In this document: positions 21,733 through 33,600 of the stretch, one piece after another
How the letters are laid out: the number at the start of each line of letters is the position of its first letter
How positions within the stretch are numbered: the stretch's first letter is position 1
Assembly (NCBI GenBank): GCA_963682055.1
Contig: OY821745.1
Span: 6,517,501-6,581,500, forward strand
Direction: 5' to 3'
DNA length: 64,000 bases
From: Primula veris
Lineage: Eukaryota; Streptophyta; Magnoliopsida; Ericales; Primulaceae
Made by a program: the position numbers and the translations under genes
The notes under the pieces: generated by a model
Told to the model about the DNA's origin: nothing
Database searches by the model: none
The model's input: only the letters and a program-made list of their open reading frames with translations

Positions 21733-24290
21733 ATGGCTGAATTTTCTTTCTCAGATATTGATCAAAACATTGAAATAATGAACCAACTGATGGAGATAAA
21801 CCCCAACCCAAATACCAACTTTCATAACATTTTGGGGTTCTCAAGTGAAAATTTTACGTTTCATCCACAACTTGGAATTACGGCGAGTTCCGGACAGAAC
21901 TTCCATGGAAGTTACAATCACGAGGACGAAAAAAACCAGTTTCAAGTAATTTCCGAGGTCATACCCTTGATTTTAGATAAAAATCAAACGGATGAAAAAA
22001 ATAAAAGAAAGTCGATCGAGTTAGGGGATAGCAGTTCTTGGAACTCGTCTTCGCAGATTTCTGAAGATGTTGTCAAGACGAAAAATGTAATTGTACTTTC
22101 AATTAGAAATTAATATCTTTCACATATATTTTATGTTTTTCTGTGTATACAAAAAAATTAATTTATGTTTTTTTTTTTGGACAGAATTCAAGAAAAGGAA
22201 AGAGAAGTAGAGGAAATGAAGAGGGAGAGGAGAAGCTTAAGGAAGTGGTACATGTTAGAGCTAGAAGAGGCCAAGCTACTGATAGTCATAGTTTAGCTGA
22301 GAGGGTATGATATTTGATCATATTATTTAAAATTTAAAACTAAAATTATAACTATTCAGATTCATACTAGTTTACATTTTTTTCAGGATTAAAAAGAAAA
22401 ACTTTTTATACAAAACAAGAAAATCCAAGTGACTTTACTTTCATACAAATCCAAGTTCCCAAACCACTGATCACAACATCTTTTCCTAGTCTTTTATTTA
22501 GGTACTTGTCATGGTAATTCTAAAAATCATTACTGTATTAAAACTTGGGGTTCTTTCATTGCATTTTATAAAATGAAAGCATCTTTCGTTTTTCTGACCT
22601 AAATAATTTTAGAAATTTAAGATGAATAAACACAGTTCTTTGCTTATAAGTTTTGTTAAGCCGTAGTCAGTTTTTCATGAAGTGATTTTATTGTCAGAAA
22701 TATGCACATATGGATTCTTGATTCACTTTAATTTAAGCTCATGTCAGTATTATCGCAGTTTTAATTAAGTTTTTGCAAATTTTTATTTGGTATGATGATC
22801 AGGTGAGAAGAGGAAAAATTAATGAAAAACTTAAAAGCTTGCAAGACATAGTGCCAGGATGCTACAAGGTAGAAAGTCATACTACTTGTTTAGTTGCTTA
22901 ATATTTTGAACTCAACTTATACATAATTTAACATAATTCTAATATATGGTATGGGTTCAATTGCAGACAATGGGGATGGCAGTGATGTTGGATGAAATAA
23001 TTAACTATGTTCAGTCCTTGCAAACCCAAGTTGAGGTGAGTGAATTAAAAAATACAAAAATAAAATTAGATAAAAGCTTTTAGTTAGTTTATTTAATAAA
23101 TTAACTTTTTTTTCTTTTTTTTTTTTAGTTTCTTTCTATGAAGCTCGCAGCTGCAAGTAGGTTTTATGACTTCAACTTAGACACAGATGCCATGGAAGCA
23201 ATGCAGGTACCAACTTTAAATATTTAAGAATTATTACAAAAGATGGTATTGAATATTGATACATCAATGTACATATATTCAAAAAAATAAATGAAAGAGA
23301 CTCCAACTTGAAAGCCCTGTTTTGGAAAACGTGGTCGATAGAAGCAGTGGCGGAACCAATAATGATAAATTAGGGGGGCTAATTTTCTATATAATAAAAA
23401 TATATACCTTATAAAGTTATTTTACGGAATAAGGCTGAAACACTAAAATTTAAAGGTTTTGATCAAACTATATAGAAAAAATCAATTTTTTCGTCATTTT
23501 TTTTCAAAATGGGGGTACACCCCTCGATTGTCCCTAGCTAGTTCATTTCCTGTATAGAAGTAACTATTCAAAAAAGTTATTTGCTTCCTGTTTCCTCAAT
23601 TCCTTGGTGTTGTTCAAGTTTCTCGTATCACGATTTTTGATGGTACGAAAATTACAAAAAACTTTCTTAATTTCTTTAAGTTTTGTGACTTGTGTCCATG
23701 AAAAGGTGCTCATTAAGGAAAATTAACCTGTAACTCTGTTGTACTACTAGACTTCTTCATGATGCATATCCCACAAGATTGAGTAATTTCTGATTTACAA
23801 CCACTTTTAATCTCACAATTCTCAAAGCGTTTTCCCACGATTGTTCACTCATACCCCATTTTTGTCCCTTTTAAGTTAAATGGGTTGCTAAGCAACCCAT
23901 ATAGCCTAAAGAATCGGCCAAGAGCCGAGTTTACATAAAATGTCTTTCTTTTTCTTTTTTGCGCGAGGACTTGTGTTTGCAGTCTGTTATCAAATAAATC
24001 CGTGAATTTGAGTATGATAAGTGTAGGTTCACTCGATTTTTTAACAATTTTAAGCCAAAAAACAAAGCGAAAAAACGCAACTTTAAGTTTCACCAACTGG
24101 TATATTTTGTGGGAAAATAACTCATCTTGAGTGTGATATTTTTGTGTAGAAGGCCAAGGCATATGAGGAACAAAAGGCACAGATGATTTTAGGAGAAGAG
24201 TTCCATCATCAAGGGCTCATCAACTCAACTCAACTTGGCTCATTTGACCTCACTTTTGGGACCTATCAACAATTGCCTTATAGCACATGA
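21733..24290 (+). CDS. bHLH transcription factor, BEE1/BEE3/CESTA group
   Basis: Six exons: 21733-22086, 22185-22304, 22803-22868, 22967-23035, 23129-23206 and 24150-24290, encoding 275 residues. The basic region RARRGQATDSHSLAERVRR (143-161) has the His153-Glu157-Arg161 triad for E-box/G-box binding. Helix-loop-helix follows with GKINEKLKSLQDIVPGCYK and MLDEIINYVQSLQTQVE. The phase-0 intron between LAER and VRR is the usual one in this subfamily. Arabidopsis members act redundantly as brassinosteroid early-response activators in the nucleus and form dimers; the same role here is inferred from the motif. The start at 21733 (MAEF) is preferred, and 21694 would add 13 residues in frame. Intron 5 carries a dispersed repeat. 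A poly(A) signal AATAAA lies at 24311-24316. Confidence 0.92.
23345..23540 (+). repeat. Dispersed repeat in bHLH intron 5 (copy A)
   Basis: Begins CAGTGGCGGAACC and ends near GATTGTCCCTAGCTAG. It aligns along its length with 38339-38540 (shared TTTTACGGAATA, AAATTTAAAGGTTTTGATCA and the GATTGTCCCTA end). This is a dispersed transposon-derived family; class not determined. Confidence 0.75.
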
Positions 24291-27118
24291 AGATGCTCTT
24301 TTTATTTTCTAATAAAATTGTCCCCCCAACATTATTGTATACCAATATAAACATCAAGATACATGTACTAGTTAATTATTAATCCATGTAAAGAGTGATT
24401 ACTCATGAATACAAGACCTGAATTTGTATACCTCGGTCCTATACTCCCTTTTCTTTTGCTTTTGCTTGTCAATTTATTGGCCTTACATATATATGGGCAG
24501 CTACTTTATAGAGCAAGTAGTTTACTTGACCATTGAAGAGTTAAATATATACGAACTCTAATTAATGAGTATATAACTTATATGACATGGTACGAAAAAT
24601 GAGAGTTTGAGCTTACGAGTCTAGACTTTCATGGTATGAGTATCTAAAAAAAGAGTTGAAACAATCGGGGAAAAAAAATCAAGGGAATTAACAAAAGAAA
24701 ATTATACCTCATATATATACATGCATGACTTTCATAAAATTTGATGAGTTCAACTTGAGTCCCTTCAGCATGATACATGGAAATTTGAACCTAGATTGAA
24801 TTGAGAATTGTTGTCACTGTTAGTAGCTTGAACTTTTTAGTAAAACTAGTCTTCGTAGGGAAATTACTATCTTATAACTATCAAACCCGCATTAGTCACG
24901 CAATCCGGATTCACTAATCAAATGCCTCAGTTGAACACTTCTCTCTAGTAGTATATCAAGAGTAGAGTAATACAACTTTTTTCTCCTTATTTGCTTCCTT
25001 AAACTCATATTGCTGTATTTTAGTTTGCAACCAGACTACTTTGTTTTTGAATTGTATGTCATCATGGAGGCTTTGTTCCATGATTAAGACATTTCCTTTG
25101 TTTCTATATATGAGCTTGTTCGCGAAGAAAAAGAAAAAAGAAAAAAAAAAGTAATACAACTGAAAAACTTTAATAATCTTGAGAAATGTATTATGGTGAT
25201 TCTACAAATGCCACCAAATACTGATAATGCTTGAAAATTGAAAAGAAAAATATGATCGCTTATGGATCCTTTTTTTCCGCATGGACTTTTCGTATAAATA
25301 AGCAAAACTCACGACTGATTGCGGTTATTTGTCATATAAATTCATACTCTTTTTGGCTCCAAATTTGATTTTTTTTCTTCTTCCATTTGAGTTCAACCCA
25401 TATTTTTTCTGCCAATCTTCTGTCTCCTCATTTTTCATTTATGCTAAGTGGCCCTTTTCATTGTCATTTTAGGCACTTCAAGTTTCGATAAATTTCATTT
25501 CCCCCTTTGAAAATGTTAGGTGTAAACAAATAGTAACTAATTTTTTTTAAAAAAATTAAAGTGTGTTGAAGCCCACAATTTATTTTATTAGAATAGTCTG
25601 GCAAACAAATACTAGTAACTAAATGAACGATAAACCAACTTAAGTTTTATTTGATTGCAGCTTTTATGCAAATAAGTTGGATTCTTTGAGTTTAAAAAAT
25701 TGTCGAATTTTGTCTCCCTTCAAGATTAAAATCGTAGGTTTTCAGCCAGAAATCCAAAAAACACAATTGTATATTGTAATATACTCAATTAATTAAATAC
25801 GGCTTAGCTTTTAGACAAAATGGCAACAACAAAAAACACGTAGTCCGTAGTACTAAATTAAGCTACTTTTAGTACTAGGTTTAAGATTAAGAAGCTAGTT
25901 TTCTATATACTGGAGTTTAAAAAGGCTTTGAAATTTGTACGCAGTTAACGTCTCTAGGGAAAATGTGAGAATTAAGCAAATGGTTCGCGTCATAATTATT
26001 CCATTAGTATTTTGAAGAAAGTGTATTAATTCTTCCTAAATCCTACCAGAATGCTAAAATTAATATTGACAGAAATCACTATATATAATATTATGAAGAA
26101 ATATTGAAGTAGGTCTTATAAGAATAATCATTGGTATTGAAATAGACCAGTCGGGCTAGAGGCCACTCAACTATGTAGGGTCATTAATTTTCAAAAAACA
26201 AAAAACTATGTAGGGCCATTGAACTCGAGTAAGTAACAACGGTGACAACTTGATTTAAGTCCCCATTTGCCTTACATATTGAATGACTTGCTAGTTGTTT
26301 TCTTTGTCTCCTTTTTGGCATCAAATAACGAGTCTAATTGTTGTAATAATACCTAAAAAAATATACAACTAAGTCCCAACTAAAGCCGAAATTTAAAATA
26401 AAACTAAAAATTGTGTATTAATCTATGTATAAATTATGTACTCTAATTACAGCAATTTGGTTGTCGATCACTTCATTTTTTGGGATCAAATTATATAGTA
26501 GTCACAATACTTGCTAGTTAGAACTAATCTCCCATTAAAAGGTTTGATGGATTCTTCGAAAATATGTATTAAACAATAACTTTATTACCAAAGATATAAT
26601 GTAGAGCAAAACTATCATTCTTAGTTCTTATTAGAGTTTGTTTATAAAAACAAAAATAAATTGCAACTCTCAAATTAACAATATTTTGTACTTTGTTATT
26701 AACCCCAAATTAGCAATGATACCTTGGTTTTGGTTGCATGGAACCCACAAAGTATTTGAATATATGAAATGTCATGCATGAATATTGCCAATACATGAAT
26801 TAAATGATTAACGATGAAAGCTACTGCACAAAAAATATGAAAGATTTTGAGGGCCTTGCTTATTTTCTATTTTTTAAGTAAAAAGGGGGTAGAGAAGGCA
26901 GATACAATGCATAGATAGGTAAAGAGAGAAAAGACAGCTTATATGGGCCATGAATGCCCAAGAGGAAATAGAAATGTGGGATCTCCTATTTCTCCATAAG
27001 AAAATGACACTAGTTTGTATATAAATATATACACAACAAATATACAAACAGGTTAACTGGATATTAAGACAATTACTGGATGAAATAGTCATATAGTAAA
27101 TGGCAAGAATAGAGTACA
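24291..27118. other. Intergenic region 3' of the bHLH gene
   Basis: About 2.8 kb of AT-rich DNA after the poly(A) signal. I see no supported gene, RNA or intact transposon. Reading frames here are short and lack recognisable motifs. Confidence 0.5.
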
Positions 27119-27270
27119 CACTACAACAAAAAAGGCTTTTTCGCAGCGTAGAAAAAATGCTATTAACAGCGTACATAGCGCGCTTAAAAGTACCGTGTTG
27201 TCTTAACTCAAACATCATCAACAACGAACATTTCGCGTTGCAAAAAGATCTATTAACAGCACATTAATAG
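27119..27270 (+). mobile_element. CACTA element terminus, non-autonomous remnant
   Basis: Starts CACTACAACAAAAAAGGC, the standard plant CACTA terminal motif, followed by sub-terminal steps CGCAGCG, AACAGCG, TAGCGCGC and CGCGTTGC. The opposite terminus was not found, so the right limit is approximate and this is a truncated or very small copy. Confidence 0.65.
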
Positions 27271-28174
27271 AAGAGACACCTTTCTTAACACTTAGTATCT
27301 TAGATTTAGATGGCTTCAATTTTAATAGGTTATCCCTCTAAAAGAATATCACATGCATCATAATTAAATATGATGAATTTTTTGAGTTATCAACATTCAC
27401 TGGCAAATGATACGAGCTTATGAACCTCCAAAGCTACAACTTTTATTGTTCTTTCCCACTCATAAACCTTTTCCTTTGACTTCCTTTTGACTGATTTTTG
27501 TTGCTTGTCTCATAGATAAATGTATGAGTAAAGTGATGGGCAAGAAGATGGGGGCTTAGCCCTACCATAATTGCAAAATGGATAGATGTACATATTCGAT
27601 ATAGATTGAGGGTCACATATTAGTTGAAATTGGATCGATAACAATTAAGTAATATGGACAAATTCAAGGTTTCAAAAATAGTGCTTATCTCCTATTACTT
27701 TAGAGGTTGTTAGCTTGTCACTTTTATTTTAATTTCATTTTCTTTGACTAAGGTGGAATGTCACTTAGCATGTGAAAAAAATTGGTTCCTTAATATGTGT
27801 CGGCATTATATTATATCCATTGATGTTGTAAATGCATCACCAATACACAGAATATGTCAAAGCCAAGATTTGCTTAACGAAATATAAACTATAGTTGTAG
27901 TGGGTTTATTTGGTTGTAGCTAACCTTTAAGAAAATAAATTGATACTTTTTTTAAAATAAAAGGACAACCCCAATTTATCTTTCTAGCTACTTCAAATTT
28001 TCAAGTTTACTAGGACAGATAACAATACGGTTCCTCGTTCAATTCTTTCGAAGTGGATCCTTTTCAAGTTTAAATCTTTTTAAGTTACTCAATTATCAGT
28101 CTTAGTAATACATTGAGTTTTTAAGCTGGAACCTAATTAATGTATGGGAGCAAATTTACTTAAAGTTCAAATAA
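27271..28174. other. Intergenic, nothing recognised
   Basis: AT-rich spacer between the CACTA remnant and the foldback element. I see no coding frame with recognisable motifs and no RNA gene. Confidence 0.5.
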
Positions 28175-28515
28175 TCAAGTTTTGGTCAGATTCTCGGCTT
28201 TTTCATATGTATTCGTAATTATTTTTTAGTTTTTTTTTTTAAAGATAATCAACGTATTATTTTATTTCTAAAGTGTTTGTTCAATAAAATTTGTAAAATT
28301 TGATATTTTATTTATTTTTTTATGTTTAATTGTTTCTTTGACAATTTATAAGATAGTAATATTAATAAAAATAAAACAAATTATATAAAATATCAAATTT
28401 TACATTTTTTTTGAACAAACACTTTAGAATAAAATACTACGTTGATTTAAAAAAAAACCATCAAAAAATAATTACGAATACATATGAAAAAATCGATAAG
28501 CTGACCAAAACTTGA
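28175..28515. mobile_element. Foldback (MITE-like) element, ~340 bp
   Basis: The two halves are inverted copies over about 130 bp each: TCAAGTTTTGGTCAG opens the left arm and its complement closes the right arm at 28515. TTTTTCATATGTATTCG and AAAGTGTTTGTTCAA also occur in both. The loop is about 80 bp. No convincing target-site duplication could be fixed because the outer sequence is also partly inverted. Confidence 0.75.
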
Positions 28516-28620
28516 CCGTTGAAATTGAGGAAGGCAAAGCATATACCATCTTGACAAATGACAATAAAAAATAGCTAATTCATTTTAAGACATAACACCT
28601 GCCTACTTAAATACATCTCT

Positions 28621-28622
<2 letters not shown>

Positions 28623-28652
<30 letters not shown>
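28623..28652. repeat. (TA)n microsatellite
   Basis: Fifteen uninterrupted dinucleotide steps next to the foldback element. Confidence 0.95.
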
Positions 28653-28654
<2 letters not shown>

Positions 28655-30149
28655 CAACAAATAAAACTTTTTTTCTGTTTTTTCTAAAAAAACAAACCTT
28701 TCAAGTGAGAGGGAAAAAAAGACAAATATAACTTTGATAATATTGTTGATATGAAGCACTGTAGTACTTTTTGTTTGTTCTCCAAACTTAAGCTTGTAAA
28801 ACATCTTAATTGGATATAAGTAATTAATCATAGTATATTAAGGAGCAACTTCGTATTCGGCTGTTAATGGTACACACTAATTCCTAACCATAATCCCAAC
28901 TATCAAAATCGATGTTAGATACTTCATTATTAGGGACAGATTATATCATGAACAAAAAAAAATTAGATGTCACGCCAAAAGGAACAGCACAATTTTAATT
29001 TTCTGGTTCGTGAATTAAGAAATTCATTTAGTTGATACAACATGCAATTTCATTATATTTATGACGTTGACATGTTGTACAAATTATTTTATTTAGTCAT
29101 GTCCAAATTCTAATTATTTGCTTGTTTACTCCTAATTATGAACGTCACTTTCTTAGGGTCCTTTGCCATGCATTCTAACATTCTAACTAAAGCAAATCAG
29201 AAGATTATATACTAATGTGGAATCTTACATGTCCCAAGTGACTAACAACGATACTAAACATTTACCATTGGTACTCCATATCGATCATTGATTGATTTCA
29301 GAGTTTTAAGTCTAGTCATAGAGTTTACTTTGGCAATCATTAGCTTTAAATTAGACACTTTTAGCCTTTCCTGTAACCACAAATGTGGTGCCCGATGTTT
29401 ACGGACACCTCGAATCCCTCAAGGTTAGGCCAATAAACATACTAAGATTAGACCCATTAAAGTCCAAGTGGTCATTTTTAGGCTAATAGGGAACCAAATC
29501 AGGGTAATTACACACTTAGATGGAGTAGTTCTCCAACTAGATCATGTACTAGGGATATGTGAAATGCCATTTAGTTGTAACCAAAATCGAACTTAATACT
29601 TCATTTTCTTTAAAACCCAAAATATGTACAGTTTTAGTCGTGCTTAATTAAGGGACCGATAATAAGCAGACCGGCCCCAGTACAATTCTAGCTCACAAAA
29701 ACAAAGTTCTGATTCATGCCTAAATATGAATTCAAATGAGCTCGTCTAGCACAATAAATACACGACAGTCTAGTACTATACTTCTATCTATGTATTAGAA
29801 TGCATTATTCTCTATATTTTAAATAAGTAAAACAATACAAATCTTTTCAAGTCACTATATTCTTTAGCCTTTAGACTCGAGAATGATTTATCTCGAATCT
29901 TATTTTAAATTCATTACCGGAAAAATCATAATATGCAAAAAGTAATCTAAAGGGAACTCGTGCCCATTTCTTTTTTTTTTCGGATGTCTTAAAAGAGACA
30001 AGTTTGTGGTATAATCTTGGATGCTCGTTGTCTGGAACTATGTTGATCGTATTAGGCCTTACTTACAGAGTGAGTATGATCTGCTCGATTCAGTTGGTCT
30101 ATGAATATGACACTTATGAATTGACTTTTCTTTTCGGCTCAATGATTTG
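28653..30149. other. Intergenic, nothing recognised
   Basis: About 1.5 kb of AT-rich spacer without a gene that I can support. Confidence 0.5.
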
Positions 30150-30290
30150 AGACTAGACGGAAATTAGACGAATCCTAGACGTCTAGTGGATTATGTAAAA
30201 TTAAGCGATTAGGCGGCCTTACTCGGGATTAGGCACTAGGCGAGCTATACGTAAAACCGTCTTATGCCCTTTAGAACATTGTGTGTGTAC
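30150..30290 (+). repeat. Dispersed repeat with GATTAGGCGG/CACTAGGCG core (copy A)
   Basis: Contains AGACGGAA...CCTAGACG...GATTAGGCGG...GACTAGGCACTAGGCG-like steps. The complement of 59870-60000 shows the same order (AGACGGAA, CCTAGGCACG, GATTAGGCGG, GACACTAGGCG). Both lie in intergenic DNA. This is a dispersed repeat family of unknown class. Confidence 0.45.
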
Positions 30291-30420
30291 ATGTATATTA
30301 TAGGTATCCTTACTTACCAAAAAAAAAAATAGGTCTCCTTTGGTTGAAATTTTATAAAGTATATATACTCAATTAGTATTAGTAGAAATAGAGAAGTATA
30401 GTTCTCAGTAATATTTAGAG

Positions 30421-30630
30421 TGTTGTGTGACATATTAGCTCGTTATAGATATATATAGAGATATGTATAGATATAGAGAGAGGTATGAGAAACAACAGAC
30501 GAAGTGTTTATTCATTAATATGATTGTACAGAGAGATATATCAAGAGACCCCTGACCCTCTTTATATAATAGAGGGTAGGGTTACATATGCAAGGAAAGC
30601 CCAAGATAGGTCCAATAATATCCTACAACA
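30421..30630 (-). repeat. 3' LTR of left Copia
   Basis: 210 bp. On the minus strand it starts TGTTGTAGGATATT and ends TCACACAACA. It contains a TATA box (complement of TTTATATAATAG) and (TA/GA)-rich repeats. Confidence 0.9.
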
Positions 30631-33600
30631 CTCCCCCTTTGGACGTCTTGATTTCTTCATCTTCATGCTGTCGATGTGAGTCGAGTTCATTCGCAGTGCT
30701 AAACACATAAAAACATTAGGGCCGGAAAACCCAGTGTGGGACAAAATCGGTACCTAGAAGAAACTGTGTAACCGAATAATATAGGCCGAAATATCATGTA
30801 AGTAACTAACCACAAAACAGTGTGCCTCATCAAAACCTTGTCAGAGTAAACCTAATGGGAAAATCTCTGATCAAAGGAAAAAGAGTGCAACAATGGTAGT
30901 AGTAGTAGGGATCAACCACAAAACAGGTGCCTCATCAAAACCTTGCTAGAGTAAACCCAGTGGGAAAAAATCTCTAGTCGAAGGACAAAAGAGTACACAG
31001 TGGTAAGAAGTATACAACAGGATACTCCCCCTAATTTCGGCAATCTTAAGTGAGATATAATGGGAACGTGTCTCGCTAAAAACCTTGCCAAGAAAAACCC
31101 AGTGGGACGGACCGGGTCTATATCAATGTCTAGTGATCGAACGATCATGGGAGAATCTGACGACTTAGCGTCATAATGACTAAAACGTCATAACACCTTC
31201 TGGGTGTAGTCTGAATCATGGACTTAGATTCAATATTTATGGGACTCGATCATCAGACCGAGTCACTACCGTGTCTTCCCAAGATCCTTCATCTCGAAGG
31301 CAAATCCAAAAATGGACCGCGTAATAAGACACGCAAGGGCATAATACTTGTTCAAGTATCCCAAGCTAATCAAGTACTCACTTAGGCAGATATACCACAT
31401 CCGCTCTGATTATATTAATCCATATAGTGAACGTCTCATTTAATTAAGATTGTGTTCCGTGGTCAGGAACTACTTGATTTAAGCACATGAAGTCACACAT
31501 GGACCTTCATCTATATCTTTTTGTCTAAATTCTCATCGAGATAAAATAGTGACCACAATCACATGCTGCATAATCAGTTTTTGGAAAACTACTAAACTGA
31601 TAAAGTAGAGGACCGTTATAACGTCCATTACGAGAAAATAAACCATCTCGTAATCAATTCCAAGATGTGAGAGAAGCCTTGCGCTACTAGGCGAGCATTC
31701 TACAATCTCATTATTCTCATCACTTTTTCTTACGAATAACCAAATAAACGAACTCGTTTAACATTGGTGGTGTTGGAGCTACAGGTCCGAACACACTTTC
31801 GCTAAGGAGCCTACTTGGATTGCAAGTTTCCATTAGTCCAGTCTATTCTACGTTGACTTCAGGCAACGGTACATGGTTCCCTGTCATAATTTGGTTATAT
31901 TATCAGTCGTCACCGAATATATGAACAAGTAATCAATGACAGTCTCGTTTCGCTTCAATATCGTCTAAGATATCATGATCGACAGATATTTTAAGATTCT
32001 TAGGATGAGGAGGAAATCACACATCTCCTTGATCCTTTATAATTTTGTGCGAAAAACGAGTTTCAGTTCACCACCTCTGGGGCTGAACGAATTTGGAACC
32101 GGTCAACTTCCTCGTATCTTGGGAAGGACGACAGACTGACGGCCAACGACAGCGTCCTTTGTTTGGCGGGTTCGGCCAAAGCAACGTGTTACGACGGGAA
32201 CACGGCGTCCGACAGGGACGTCTATCCTTGCAAGCATTTTGTAGTACGTATAAATGATCTCGTGACATCTCATAAAGTCATTAAATGCGTCTGGCATTTA
32301 GTTAGACTTGAGAGAGTCTATGCATTTATTTATCAGTAAGTGCAGTTTTGGGGATCAAGCTAAGACTGAGTGGGTTATGCCACGTTATTTCACGTCATTC
32401 CTTATCAACGGTAACGTGTAAATCTCCCCCTAACGACGGGGAGAACAGTCTTAGCGATGTCACTTTCGCATATCATGCGGTAAAGAGATCGCTTGCCAAA
32501 GTTACTCTATCAAATGATAGGTATGGGATTCATAATCGACTTATGTCCCCTTCAGAGGTCCATATTTTGAACGCTATAGCGGCTCAATCAAAATATTAAT
32601 TAAGCACTCCAAACACGCGTTAATATGAGACTTCTGGCTCATAACCAGTAACCAGCTGGTACGCATATGGTGTTGAGTGTCTATGGGCCTCATGACGGAC
32701 CAATGCAGCAAAATAGCATAACCCCACACAGAAATATAAATCTTGGTGCGTAAGACCAATAAATGCGTGCAATCATTTGTAGTCGCATCATCAAACTTTC
32801 CGTGAGTCCATTTGGGTCTGAACATAATCGACAGAATGTTCAATTTGAATTTCCAAACTCAAGTAATTCAAATCGAAATTTCGATTTTTTACTCTTTGGA
32901 ATTATCAAGTCAACTAGACTTTTCAGGATAATCCGGATCATGAGCCATCAACTTAATGATATGGCTAGAAGTTTAGGAAATGCTGCATTTCTGTGGACAA
33001 CAATAATCATGTGACCTTATTGTCGATGCATCAACCATAACCATTTATATTTATGGTCCGTCTTATGGTTGGATAAGTCCACAATAACTCCTTCAATTCT
33101 TTACAAGAATTCTACGAGTTCATTTCGTGATCTTTACACAAACTACTCTTTCAAAGTGAGCATTAGTGACATGAATTTCGGATTAATCACGAAATATATT
33201 CTTAGAGAGAATCCAAATACGATGCGATCATAAATCAAGCATCGTCTTTTGACCCGGGAATATCTCATCCGGTCAATGCCACAATATCAAAATGCTCTTA
33301 TCAATCGATGACAGGCGAATGATAGTACAGACAATCATGTCTTAACATCTAAATCATTTATCAATCGACGACAGGCAAAATGATAAGGTAACTTTAAATT
33401 CTTTAAAGAATGTGGTAGCAACCACTTGAAAGATATTTGAACTCCTCTAAAATACCCTTTTGGTCGTATTGAATGGAGGCTATGTAAAGAAATTTTAATT
33501 ATTTCATGAGCTATTACCAGATAACACTGGTTTTCTCGAATATTTTATAACTCAACAAGGTACGGCAGGACCTACATGAGTATAAGACTTCATATTTGAC

